This document shows positions 57,101-64,000 of a DNA stretch of 64,000 nucleotides, piece after piece. The translations under genes were made by a program, and so were the position numbers. The number at the start of each line of letters is the position of its first letter. Position 1 is the first letter of the stretch. The stretch is from Petrosia ficiformis (taxonomy: Eukaryota > Porifera > Demospongiae > Haplosclerida > Petrosiidae): contig OX345640.1 of assembly GCA_947044365.1 (NCBI GenBank), forward strand, positions 6,684,001 through 6,748,000, given 5' to 3'. A model generated the notes under the pieces. The model did no database searches. It saw nothing but the letters and a program-made list of their open reading frames with translations, and had not been told where the DNA came from.

Positions 57101-60100
57101 GTTGCCTAGGATGTATAATAGATTACATTGATATATGTACTAGACTGTATACAATACATTATAATCTAAAAACATTTGAGATAACAACTAAAACTAATAA
57201 TATTATATGTAAAGACATTTGTGATTTCAAATAACAACTACTACTCACACAATCACAAAAGGTTGATTTAGCACCATTCAGTAGCAATCCTTCAATATCA
57301 TCATCATACTTCATTTTCACTGCTACATACAAAGCTTCATCCTGTATCAATACATGGTACTAGGTAATATTATTACATTAATATGTATTATTACGCTTAG
57401 TTACTATGATTACTTCAACAATTGATAATGTATTTAATATTACATTTATGTGTTACTTATATAGTGGTGTTCTATTAAAATTATGTCATGACGTAATTCT
57501 TCCAGGGCATGACTAAATATAATTAAAATAATATCATGACATAATTAACCATTAATGTCCAACTTTGGAATCAAAGTCTCATGAATATCATTATGTGGTT
57601 CATTTAGGGTAGGGTTAGGGTTGGTTCCCTTATGGTTATAGGGTTCAATCAGTATCAAAGTGATCTTAGTCTTTGATGGCAAAACTGGACATCTCTCTAA
57701 TTAACATTTAATAACTAGACACATTCCTCATACCAATGGTAATATTGTTCTTAGGAGTATTACGTAATCAAAGTCACAAATACTATTAATAATAAAGAGT
57801 TGTGTGTAGATTATATGTAAAGTAGTTACTGGTTATTATGGGAACTTGTTTATATAATATCATTGGTAAAGCTTGCCCAAATGAAAAACAGGAAGTTTCA
57901 TTTTCAAGGAAGTGTTAGTACGGTTTATGTTGTGACATATCTTTATAATTATTGTGATATAAAGTATGATGACATGTGATATAAATGAAACTTATCATGA
58001 AAGCTCAAATATAGTATTAAGGAAGTTATAACAATTCCAGAGCTTCTGAAATAATGTCAATGTGTATCCTAATTTATTGGTTCTTGTAGGTAAGATAAAG
58101 GGAAAATTATGTAAAATGAAACTCTGCTGTATCTCTTGTAAGCAATAGAACTGAACAATGACTATCAAATTAATCACTATCAGAATATCTTTTCTTCATA
58201 ATTATATCACATGTATACAAGTCTTTTAGGTATAATTATAATAATATTATAATAATTATACACTCACAAGATTCCGTAATTTTGCATTGGCTCCCTCCAT
58301 AATACACTTTTCTATATTTTCATGATTATTTCTCCCAAGTGCTTCAATGAGTGCTTTATCCTAAAATAATATATATTATATAATAATTATATATATATAT
58401 ATATGACAGTTTTTATAGTGAATAAAGGAATCAACAATATAACATTAATGATTATTATTATTAATAACATGATGTACATATAATAATGAACATGATGAAT
58501 AAATTATTAAATTTGTATAACTTGTATTATTAAATTAATATTGGTAAACAGTTATCTTTATGATTCTTATATTAATATCTACTTATATACATAGATGTAT
58601 AACAGTAGTACTGAAAACATTTATTATTAATTAGGTATTGTTTATGTATGTCTAGTATATATTGTACATATACTAGTTGATAGGAGTCTGGTCATGATTT
58701 ACACCTATATAATAGTGTCATTCTTAAAAACATACTATAGGAGAAGATTATAAATGAATAATTATATTACAATAATATCAATAATTCATTTATTATATGT
58801 AGTATACAGTGCAGAGACTCTTTGAATAGTCAGTATAACAAAAAAAAGAATTTGACAGAAACTATCATCAATTATATGGTCATCATTACTGGTTTTATGT
58901 ACCTTCATTTGTTGTTTTTTAAGAGCCGCGACTACCTCATCTCCTTTAGCTATGTCAAGAGGTGTCCTTCCAAACTGTAATAATAATTAATAATATAATA
59001 AATCATTCTTCATTTTCTATTACAACAATAACAAATATAATTAGAAAGTCACATATTATTGTTTGCTATGTGTTACATGATCATCTGTATGAATAAAAAT
59101 TTGTGGGGTGAATCCACATAAAATTATAATATACTATCATTTACAGAGAAGAATATTAACTTCAGTACAGATCAATAGATGTTCTTATGAACGATAATAA
59201 AAGAAAAACTGGATTTCAGACAAATAAAGAATCTTTTCATAATGATCTTGATAGTAATCATAAGGATAATGTTTATTCATATATCTTGTTATAATCTAAA
59301 CTAATTACATGTTTCTTTTATGTTTGCTATAAAGGACAATTATCAATTTACCATATCACTATTCTTATACACATCATTGTAATTTTACTAATGAGATATA
59401 ATTATAATGTATTGTTGTGGATATTAATAGCCATTGTAAGTAGTAGACAAACAAATACAATAATGTCATATCTTTACTGTCAAATGAACATGTAATTATA
59501 TACAATACATCATTTGTTTACCCTATCCACTGTATGAACAGCTCCACCATGTGCTAGTAATATGTTAACAATATCAACATTACCACTACTAGAAGCATCA
59601 TGTAAGGGAGTGTATCCCCTCTACAAGAAGTAAAAGTAACTGTATAATTTATTACTACTAATATTAATATAAATTATAAATACTTCTTCACATGTTGTAT
59701 TGAGTGATAAATTATGAATATAATACTTATTGTTTAATAACAATGTTGAATTCATCTACTTTCCCCACTCACTACATAATATGAAATATCATTAGTAGAA
59801 ATAAGTACAGGAGAAATTTATACTTTAGTTCAAATCATGTGTCTAATTACAAAACTGTTCTACTTGTTGAAGTTATATCTTTTGTTAATAATATTTATAA
59901 TAGTGAGTGGATGGAAATTGTATTTAAAACTATTAACATGTTTGTTGATGTTATATTATAATTGTTATTATTATTATAGTTGTATTGATGATATATTATT
60001 ATGTATACACAATTGTGTATCATGTTATTATGATTATATTTCATTAGTATAATATACTTACAATGTCCCTTAAATGGACATCACCACCATATGATATCAA

Positions 60101-63100
60101 GAGATTAAGTATCTCAATATTCCCTTTCTTAACAGCACAATGTAAAGATGTATCCTGTTATAAGTAATAAAATATAATATAAACTAACATTCTGTTAATT
60201 ATTAAACACTAGTTTATTAATATTATAATAATTAGTACATTATAATTCTAACTTTAATATGGACATTAATTACAATTAAAAATTAATGAATAATTATTTA
60301 TAAACACATGTAAATTATATAATTAAAAGTGTATAATTTACATACCTCACGATATCCATGGTGACTGTTTGGATTAGCATTATTTTTAAGTAATGTTTCA
60401 ACATCACTAATATTATTCCTCTCAACTGCTCTATACAGTTTTTTATCCTATAGTTTAGTATATATTTCATTACAATACAAATAATATATTATAATATTAT
60501 TACACATACCAGTTTCTCTTGTTCTTCTCTTTTCTTTGAATCATCCAAAACTGTATAGATAATTATAATTATAATAATTATTTAGTAAATGATAATTTCT
60601 GTTATGTTGGATCATTGACATTCAGAATTTAGTATTAATCACGTGACCTCTAACCAACTAGAATCCACTACTCAGTCACATGATCATATGAATTAATACA
60701 TATCATATAAGCACAGAGAGACAAGATATAACAGTTAAATATTAAATACATAGTATAATTTTAAAGCAATTATTTACACTTCTATTAGCTATAATTACAA
60801 TACAAAGTATTCAGAAATTTTAAGCTAAACCACAAAAATACTTTGATAAAATAGAGCAACTGCTAATCTATGAACATTTATTAATAACAAAATAGTATGA
60901 ATTAATTATTATTATCATAATTATGTGGAAATGATTCACCTTTAAAATAATCGAACACTTTAAACATTTCCTATAATGTCATTTTGTTTAAGAAGTTAAT
61001 TATGCAAGTGAAATAATAGTTACTCTTCAAATTTAGTTAGCTTCCTACATAAAGTGGTTGTTTAATGAATTATAGGTAAATGTTTGATCAAAAGTATTAT
61101 TTCCAAATTGATTAATTATGCTCATCCATAATCACGTCTATGATAAATACATGTAAAATATTGTATTTTTGGTTGTATCTCATATCCTAGTCATAATATA
61201 ATATATAAGTACCTTTCTGATGTTTCGTTTCTATCTGTTCATTTAAATGAGAAATTGCTTGTTCATTCATTTGTAGTTGTATAGTAACAGAAGACTCGAC
61301 TTGTTGAAGTTTAATAATTTCTGATTGTATGAGTTCACATGATTGCTTGCACGTACAATACTCATCTGTTAATCTTCTCAACTCTTTAAAAGAAATAATT
61401 TTAAGATCATTTGATGTATAATCAGAAGCATAGTCATGAATTTGGAAGAGGGGTTTCATATGATTAGGAAACAGCACTGCATGAACTCCTTCAGTTAATT
61501 AATTATTTAATCAGTCGGGTATCTTAAAATGATGGATGAAAGATAACTGTGACATCATAATTTCTAGTATACTTTTAATCAATATGGCCGGCCACACTAT
61601 GTATTCAATCAATGATCTAAGTTTAACAGCTAGATCACAAGTACTAATTCAGATTATCATTTCAATCCTGTATAATGTTTGTAGCTATTATTATATAATT
61701 TTCAGTGATTGTTTTTATTTACTTTTTTTTTGTTCAAAAGGTGGTTTCTAGAAATGCTTTGCAGCCCACCTAGCAACACCCCTGACAATTATATAATTAT
61801 TTTAAATTGAGCTGAGAAATATGATAAAATTTCATATTTATACATTCCTTAAACTTAAGTCTTACCTAACTCTTTAGCTTCAATCATTCGATACCATTCC
61901 AGTTTTGGCCATAGCATTGCATTTTCTCGTAGCAATTCTAAAAGTAATGAAAGAAGCACATTTCATATTTGTATATATCATACAGGGCCACCCCTATAAT
62001 TCCTTTCCACGGGATTGAAACTAATATGGTATATATTGCATTTTTGTGTCACATATGCATTCTGTATGTAGCTAAGGAAGTTATGTCAATCTGGGAGGGG
62101 GCTTGCTAAATTAATGGCCAAGGTATATACCTAATGAAATGCACAATGAGGTTCTACAGACCAGTAGGAACAAAGCTGCTTATAACTTATACAGAAACTG
62201 GAACTAATAGCTGTTATACCTGAAATAGACCCCAAAATTTCTATAAGAACGTTTAAAATGTAACAAGAGTATACGTAGATAGCAGTGTGTTGTGTCTCAT
62301 ACATGAGAACGTAAGCCATGATTAGGCTGAATGATGACACCACAAACAAATCATAGGGATACTTTATTCTCCATATTTGAAATTTAATATTAAGGCATCA
62401 TCAACTGGAGAAATCTCTACCTACATACACCATAGCTGAATTTTCTGTAAATATGAACCGAGTATATCCTTTATAACACAACTGAAACATCTGTAATTAA
62501 GTATAAAACATATCCCTCGCACCAGTGATATAACACCCATTATATCCTGTGGGGGAGGACAATGCTGAGTGAACCCAAGAATATCACAGGGACAAAGCCT
62601 CATGCAACTTCTGAGGCTCAATTAATTGTTCAATGATTCAAACATATTTTCCTGGTAGCTACAATCAGTACAATGCTCATCCATATTCAGTACAATAAGG
62701 GATAGCAACTGACAGTAATCGAACAAATAGCATAATCTATCAGCTGTACTAAATCATTCTCTCTCTGTTCTTACTAATGTGAGGTACTTTGAGCAGCAAA
62801 TCGAGATCTTTGATTACTAAGTATGCATATTTGTTAATGAAGAATAATAATAATTATTATGATGTTAATTTTAACAATGGTGAACCAGTAAGCGCAATGC
62901 TGAAATTATTTCATGTAATAAAGAATCTTTACTGATACTCAAATGTGAATGTTAATTACCCTAATTAATTTATAACACACAAGTGTATAACTTTCAAAGA
63001 TTACAAAAGCACTTTTAATGTGGCCATCTTCATAAATGCCAAAAGTTTAATTTAAATGAAATGGTATTTGTGGACAGACTTTCCTAACTGTCTGTATAAC

Positions 63101-63900
63101 ACTAACCACTTTCACTCTGTATCCCATCATTAACAGTAGTACTATCAATATCTTCACATTCCAACAACTGTTTTGAGTTCTCTTTCACAAGTAACTATAA
63201 TAATTGTAAAATATCTTCTTTCCATGTAATTCATAATTAAGTATAACACTAACCTCTTCTCTACTGATGACCACACATCCTGCTATACTAACTCCTACCA
63301 CACAATATTTCAGCAACTCATCCTTATTTTTCGTGGCTAAACTCATAAGCTCTCCGCAAAGGTGAAGTGGAGCATAACAAAGTAAATAAACTTTGTCTTC
63401 ATTTGGCGATACCATTTTCACCATGATATGATGAGCCATTCTATGGAAAGCTATTGTAAGCATTCGTTGAATATAGCACAAAGATTCCATCCCAATGCTA
63501 CAATCTAGGGTAAATTCCACACATTCGGATTGAAGTAGAGGTCTGTTTGAATTAGGCATTAATGTCTGTTCATATACTTCTTTGACTAACATCTTGCTGC
63601 TCATCTCTTCAAGTGTGCCCTCATAAACTTGTAAGTGTTGAATGGATGTTTGGAGTCTATAATGACAAGCAATATCTTTCAGGTGAAGAATATTTAGAAC
63701 TGAGGTATGGATACTCATGATGGTCAGTAACTCCTCGATTGATTCTGCTGTTTCCAGTTCATCAGCTAACTCTACGAAAGAGAAACTAAGAAAGGATTGT
63801 AACTTATCCATTGGAATGAGCTTTTTCTCTATCTCTTTCTTCATTTCCATGAACAACTGCAGAAACTGTCTTTTCTGCTCTTTAAATGTATATTCATAAC
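31152..63900 (-). CDS. Giant modular ankyrin-repeat gene (30 visible exons; some broken)
   Basis: Exons from the 5' end: 63254-63900, 63107-63194, 61866-61937, 61213-61488, 60510-60550, 60346-60447, 60062-60154, 59522-59620, 58903-58974, 58268-58360, 57249-57341, 55752-55850, 55249-55347, 53323-53421, 52626-52697, 50834-50926, 50664-50756, 49478-49576, 46857-46949, 45062-45358 (broken), 44329-44400, 42531-42623, 42361-42453, 41172-41270, 40688-40786, 38026-38175 (broken), 36745-36843, 36364-36469 (broken), 31553-31651, 31152-31262. All have canonical sites; from exon 6 on every intact exon is phase 0 at both ends and encodes one ankyrin unit. The protein starts upstream of the window. Ankyrin arrays bind proteins; the partner is unknown. 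It could equally be two or three tandem genes or a decaying gene. Confidence 0.75.
31835..33210. repeat. 18-bp minisatellite (ACAACCAGTACAACTAAT), first array
   Basis: A degenerate start (31,835-31,945) and a main array at 32,220-33,180. AGCAACCAGTACAACTAATA recurs near 32,467, 32,669, 32,889 and 33,093, giving a higher-order period of about 200-220 bp. Because 18 is a multiple of three the array is open in several frames (LVVLVV on the minus strand, TTNTTS on the plus strand); these are not proteins. Confidence 0.93.
32050..33235. repeat. Satellite-bearing module, copy 1
   Basis: A ~165-bp leader (GGTGTGTATCTAGGGGGAGT to CTTCTGTGTTCA), then the 18-bp array, then a ~60-bp tail (ATTATATACAACAAGTATGA, ending TGTCAATCATCAT). 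The same leader-array-tail order recurs at 34,160-34,565. Leader copies keep a similar reading frame (KEVFVN-IRQSVLSQMEV), hinting at origin from coding sequence. Confidence 0.75.
33257..33901 (-). pseudogene. Crypton-type tyrosine recombinase, N-terminal fragment
   Basis: A 214-codon open frame. Central features resemble the Crypton/KCTD1/ZMYM (DUF3504-like) family: NNRWALNIYIEWKKSR, LCKLLCHFAMETRQENGKPY, PPRSIYLLLCGLYRV and NFLDKADSRFHDLTTPW. These form the core-binding half of the recombinase. It ends after RTHCRRKEFYL without the R-H-R-Y catalytic set, so it is truncated. It lies between the two copies of a satellite-bearing module. Family call is from motif resemblance. Confidence 0.6.
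33975..34142. mobile_element. Foldback element with nested palindrome
   Basis: The outer arms TTAACACATGGGTTCTTCAT and (complement of the right end) TTAACACATGGTTCTGAGTG continue as AACATTGGAT-TGT-CGCAC. The inner arms are TCGCTAAAAACAGAGCAC and GTGCTCTATTTTTAGCGA. The whole ~165 bp can fold into a single hairpin. GC-richer than its surroundings. Confidence 0.75.
34155..34710. repeat. Satellite-bearing module, copy 2
   Basis: Same leader, 18-bp array (34,325-34,510, shorter) and tail as at 32,050-33,235. Degenerate ACAACTAGTATAA units then fade out to about 34,700. Confidence 0.8.
34869..35135. mobile_element. MITE of the AGTGTTGTTTTAGTT family
   Basis: Starts AGTGTTGTTTTAGTTAACTA and ends ACTAAACAACACT; the interior ACTAACTAAAATGAAAATTG matches the copy at 3.6 kb. 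No clear target duplication. Confidence 0.7.
35136..35990. other. Ankyrin-gene intron, unannotated
   Basis: AT-rich; includes CCCGTCGCATTT- and TACGCATGCGCATT-containing stretches. No exon with splice support seen. Confidence 0.4.
35991..36295. mobile_element. Foldback element with ~135-bp near-perfect arms
   Basis: The left arm (35,991-36,129, from ACAAGAATAATAAAAAACAT to CCCTACATAA) is matched by its complement at 36,160-36,295 with one 3-base difference. The loop is about 30 bases. Near-identity of the arms indicates recent formation. Partial relatives lie at 28,744 and 48,384. Confidence 0.92.
36364..36469 (-). pseudogene. Ankyrin exon frameshifted by a 7-bp tandem duplication
   Basis: Reads YDRTPLHDASIEGHDNIVNI, then GDIQYPCKIY. 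Length is 106 nt, against 99 in its paralogue at 31553-31651. On the plus strand TGGATAT is repeated at 36377-36383 and 36384-36390. Removing one copy restores the usual length and the ankyrin end GDIHAK. Splice signals are intact. Confidence 0.85.
36844..38025. repeat. Ankyrin intron shared with 48,540-49,050
   Basis: 36,930-37,400 (ATGTATATAATTATATACAT, TTGAATATCTAGCTGTTACT, GATTAATCAATAATAACTAT) matches 48,540-49,010 almost base for base, marking one end of the segmental duplication. Confidence 0.8.
38026..38175 (-). pseudogene. Ankyrin exon disrupted by two adjoining palindromes
   Basis: Begins DKWTPLHYASRDGHSQIVTL, then meets a TAA. It ends with the expected SHRANVNAKKS and a normal donor. 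Length is 150 nt, against 99 for its family. The ~51 extra bases are an inverted copy of the left flank followed by an inverted copy of the right flank, so two palindromes abut: 38091-38148 (centre ACTAGT) and 38049-38088 (centre AGTACT, exact over 40 bp). Confidence 0.85.
38176..40687. other. Ankyrin intron with a 66-bp tandem repeat
   Basis: 39,413-39,625 holds three near-identical 66-bp units (ATTGTTAAATATAATTAGTA, ending TATTCCTAACAACC) and a fourth start. 38,545-38,640 matches 49,050-49,150 and 40,330-40,687 matches 49,160-49,477, so the second copy lacks about 1.7 kb between them. Confidence 0.75.
40688..46949 (-). CDS. Ankyrin gene: third module
   Basis: Exons 46857-46949 (KKRTALHYASGNTDTLSL), 45062-45358 (MITE-interrupted), 44329-44400 (WGRTPLDIAQGDEVIEALK), 42531-42623 (DKAVIEALSKNDHGDIEK), 42361-42453 (DEALYVAMIMNYADVIGG), 41172-41270 and 40688-40786 (both YKKTPLHWASERGHSEVIS). 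The last two exons are recent duplicates of one another. Six exons are intact; one carries a transposon with an in-frame stop. Confidence 0.8.
43305..43858. mobile_element. Long-TIR element, copy 1, with exon-like interior
   Basis: The ends are ~90-bp imperfect inverted repeats: CCAGGAGCCCATAATGA, GACCACAAAGCGTAAGAGTA and AATTAAATTGGTCAAACT, complemented at 43,760-43,850. The interior, read on the minus strand, has an acceptor-like TTTGTAACAG followed by RKELNDILARVD and AIAMTEGNDV, and further on LTFLIVGDFISASRRVYF. Copy 2 is at 51,600-52,130. Confidence 0.7.
45062..45358 (-). pseudogene. Ankyrin exon interrupted by a MITE
   Basis: Without the insert the exon is 99 nt (YKRTLLHLASMNNEAEVVN, then TLISHGGYVHEVDV). 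The 198-bp insertion (element plus duplicated TA) keeps the frame length but introduces a TAG about 24 codons in. The splice sites are intact. Either translation ends here, the exon is skipped in frame, or part of the MITE is spliced out. Confidence 0.85.
45105..45300. mobile_element. 196-bp MITE, TA-flanked, inside an ankyrin exon
   Basis: Starts CCGTAATTTGTGAAAATTTC and ends, on the complementary strand, CCGTAAATCGGGAATATTTC. The TA is duplicated at 45103-45104 and 45301-45302. The paralogous exon at 53,360 reads straight through (GAGAGTATTGACAAC), giving the empty site. Tc1/mariner-type. Confidence 0.93.
46950..47799. other. Ankyrin intron, duplicated part and unique part
   Basis: 46,950-47,270 matches 55,350-55,640. 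The remainder (47,270-47,800) has no supported exon. Confidence 0.5.
47800..47952 (-). repeat. Dispersed repeat, partial reversed copy (GGGCCATCCCTA family)
   Basis: On the minus strand, AGTTAAGGAAATTGTGTCAT, AATTAATGGGCGTGGCA and GAGCTACAGACCAGC line up with 11,120-11,210. Confidence 0.6.
47953..48116. mobile_element. hAT-like MITE with CAGGGGTGTGGAAAC ends
   Basis: 164 bp with exact inverted ends (CAGGGGTGTGGAAACA and TGTTTCCACACCCCTG). Embedded in (TA)n sequence, so the target duplication cannot be read. The (TA)n tract continues to 48,175. Confidence 0.8.
48117..48175. repeat. (TA)n microsatellite
   Basis: About 28 TA dinucleotides with one break, following the MITE. Confidence 0.95.
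48384..48536. repeat. Diverged arm of the CCCTACAT foldback family
   Basis: Matches 36,160-36,295 with scattered changes (CCCTACATATGGAAGTGGTT to TTATTATTCTTGT). Lies exactly at the edge of the duplicated block. Confidence 0.65.
49478..53421 (-). CDS. Ankyrin gene: second module
   Basis: Exons 53323-53421 (DKRTPLHVASVNGRAEVVN), 52626-52697 (DENTPLDIAEGDEVIEALK), 50834-50926 (DKAVIEALSKNNHEDIEK), 50664-50756 (DEALYVAMKMNYVDVIEG) and 49478-49576 (FKRTPLHWASQRGNIDIIN). All are intact with phase-0 boundaries. Introns match those of the third module closely, including embedded transposons, so the two arose by segmental duplication. Exon 53323-53421 preserves the empty site of the MITE that interrupts its paralogue at 45062-45358. 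Confidence 0.85.
51600..52130. mobile_element. Long-TIR element, copy 2
   Basis: Same ends as copy 1. On the minus strand the interior reads RKELNDILARVD, CEVVPSEAIAMTEGNDV, then HPLTFPIVGDFISACRRVHF before a stop. It retains bases deleted in copy 1 and lacks a ~35-bp insertion found there, so the longer frame is likely ancestral. Confidence 0.7.
53422..55248. other. Ankyrin intron, duplicated
   Basis: Closely matches 45,359-46,856. In copy 1 that stretch ends in exon 46857-46949, while here the matching position (about 54,870) has no exon and a changed sequence, so an exon may have been lost. Confidence 0.6.
55249..55850 (-). CDS. Ankyrin gene: duplicated exon pair
   Basis: Exons 55752-55850 and 55249-55347 encode nearly the same 33-residue unit (NKRTALHYASQSGNTDTLSL, ending GGDIHAVD; second copy NKRTPLHYAS). 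Their flanking introns are also nearly identical for about 400 bp, showing a recent ~500-bp tandem duplication. A third relative is the exon at 46857-46949, which lacks six bases (SG instead of SQSG). Confidence 0.85.
55851..57248. other. Ankyrin intron with a MITE
   Basis: Contains the AGTGTTGTTTTAGTT-family MITE (56105-56432) and a (TAAT)-rich stretch near 56,550-56,620. No exon with splice support. Confidence 0.5.
56105..56432. mobile_element. MITE of the AGTGTTGTTTTAGTT family
   Basis: Starts AGTGTTGTTTTAGTTTCATA and ends TTCACTAAAACAACACT. The longest of three copies. Confidence 0.7.
57249..60447 (-). CDS. Ankyrin gene: first module, six ankyrin exons
   Basis: Order: 60346-60447 (DKKLYRAVERNNISDVETLL), 60062-60154 (DTSLHCAVKKGNIEIL), 59522-59620 (RGYTPLHDASSSGNVDIV), 58903-58974 (short unit, FGRTPLDIAKGDEVVAALK), 58268-58360 (DKALIEALGRNNHENIEK) and 57249-57341 (DEALYVAVKMKYDDDIEG). 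The 72-nt unit lacks the second half of the repeat and looks like a cap. All are intact and phase 0. The last three exons form a trio that recurs twice downstream. Confidence 0.82.
57342..58267. other. Ankyrin intron
   Basis: AT-rich; includes GGGTAGGGTTAGGGTTGG at 57,607, a short telomere-like run of no clear meaning. No exon. Confidence 0.4.
60510..61937 (-). CDS. Ankyrin gene: linker and coiled-coil exons
   Basis: Exons 61866-61937 (ELLRENAMLWPKLEWYRM), 61213-61488 and 60510-60550 (VLDDSKKREEQEKL) join with matching phases and run into the first ankyrin exon. The middle exon has heptad-like Leu/Ile spacing and Gln/Glu richness (SELI-, EIIKLQQVESSVTIQLQMNE, AISHLNEQIE), a likely coiled coil for dimerisation. 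The intron at 61,489-61,865 is plain AT-rich sequence. Confidence 0.7.
61980..62375 (+). repeat. Dispersed repeat, copy at 62 kb (GGGCCACCCCTA family)
   Basis: Same ordered blocks as 11,030-11,430, in the same orientation, inside an ankyrin-gene intron. Confidence 0.75.
62376..63106. other. Ankyrin intron 2, unannotated part
   Basis: AT-rich with no exon or repeat recognised between the dispersed repeat and exon 63107-63194. Confidence 0.4.
63107..63900 (-). CDS. Ankyrin gene: N-terminal domain exons
   Basis: Exon 63254-63900 (215 codons plus two bases) begins after an acceptor tttttag and ends at donor gttagt. Exon 63107-63194 follows in phase. The first ~25 residues (FKEQKRQFLQLFMEMKKEIE) are a charged amphipathic helix. 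A helical region rich in Leu and Glu follows (ELADELETAESIEELL), then a segment with VYEGTLEEMSSKML and HHIMVKMVSPNEDKVYLLCY. The end is hydrophobic (CVVGVSIAGCVVIS). No named domain is recognised. The second exon is acidic (LLECEDIDSTVND). As it heads an ankyrin array it may be an oligomerisation or signalling domain; that is inference. Confidence 0.7.
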
Positions 63901-64000
63901 CTAAAAAACACACACACATATACACAAAAGAAAGTAAATCATGCATACATTGTGAAAGGAGCAAGTAAATAAATGCTTTGGGGAACTTTGTTGTATATGT

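Noticed and set aside
57600..57630. Telomeric repeat (GGGTTAGGGTTGG)
   Set aside because: Only about two imperfect units in an intron; chance or a tiny interstitial remnant.
61536..61751. 71-codon plus-strand frame
   Set aside because: Lies in an ankyrin-gene intron on the opposite strand, without start context or homology.
31152..63900. Bacterial or symbiont origin of the ankyrin gene
   Set aside because: About 30 exons with canonical animal splice sites and AT-rich introns exclude direct bacterial origin.

Overview
This is animal nuclear DNA. It is AT-rich, with introns, metazoan single-copy genes and dense transposons and tandem repeats. The genes recognised are an actin-interacting protein 1 homologue (WDR1/AIP1), a FEM1-family ankyrin protein, the proteasome lid subunit PSMD8/Rpn12, and a very large ankyrin-repeat gene. 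Compact conserved genes next to a huge ankyrin gene fit a sponge (demosponge, Amphimedon-like) genome. That assignment is an inference from general character; no species marker was seen.

Layout. Positions 1-2,480 hold the 3' end of an R2-like, restriction-like-endonuclease retrotransposon and then fifteen 54-bp tandem units. Positions 2,482-7,769 are a 5.3-kb Tc1/mariner-type transposon with matching ends. It carries an intact DD34E transposase and also a three-exon BEN-domain gene. Positions 7,816-19,151 (minus strand) hold 12 phase-consistent exons of WDR1 (518 codons). The last ~90 residues expected for the family are not in the window. One WDR1 intron has AT-AC ends with U12-type signals, and another holds a cluster of perfect CArG boxes. 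WDR1 introns are full of piggyBac-like, hAT-like, SINE-like and simple-repeat sequence.

Positions 19,389-21,370 (plus strand) hold the FEM1-like gene, divergent from WDR1, with an apparent 23-nt intron. Convergent to it is PSMD8 (21,986-22,847, minus), with a short first exon and an NRF1-like palindrome in its 55-nt intron. Positions 23,015-30,881 are mostly intergenic: a pogo-like element carrying a broken transposase N-terminus, an inverted minisatellite, two orphan coding exons near 29.5-29.7 kb, and a piggyBac-like element.

From 31,152 to beyond 63,900 (minus strand) lies a gene or decaying gene cluster. It encodes an unrecognised N-terminal domain, a coiled coil and about 25 ankyrin units. 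Nearly every ankyrin unit is one phase-0 exon of 72, 93 or 99 nt. A module of four or more exons occurs three times through segmental duplication. Three exons in the downstream half are broken by three different mutations: a MITE insertion, a double palindrome and a 7-bp tandem duplication. Because the exons are symmetric, skipping a broken exon would keep the frame. Introns hold a duplicated minisatellite module flanking a Crypton fragment, foldback elements, and a long-TIR element carrying an exon-like fragment.
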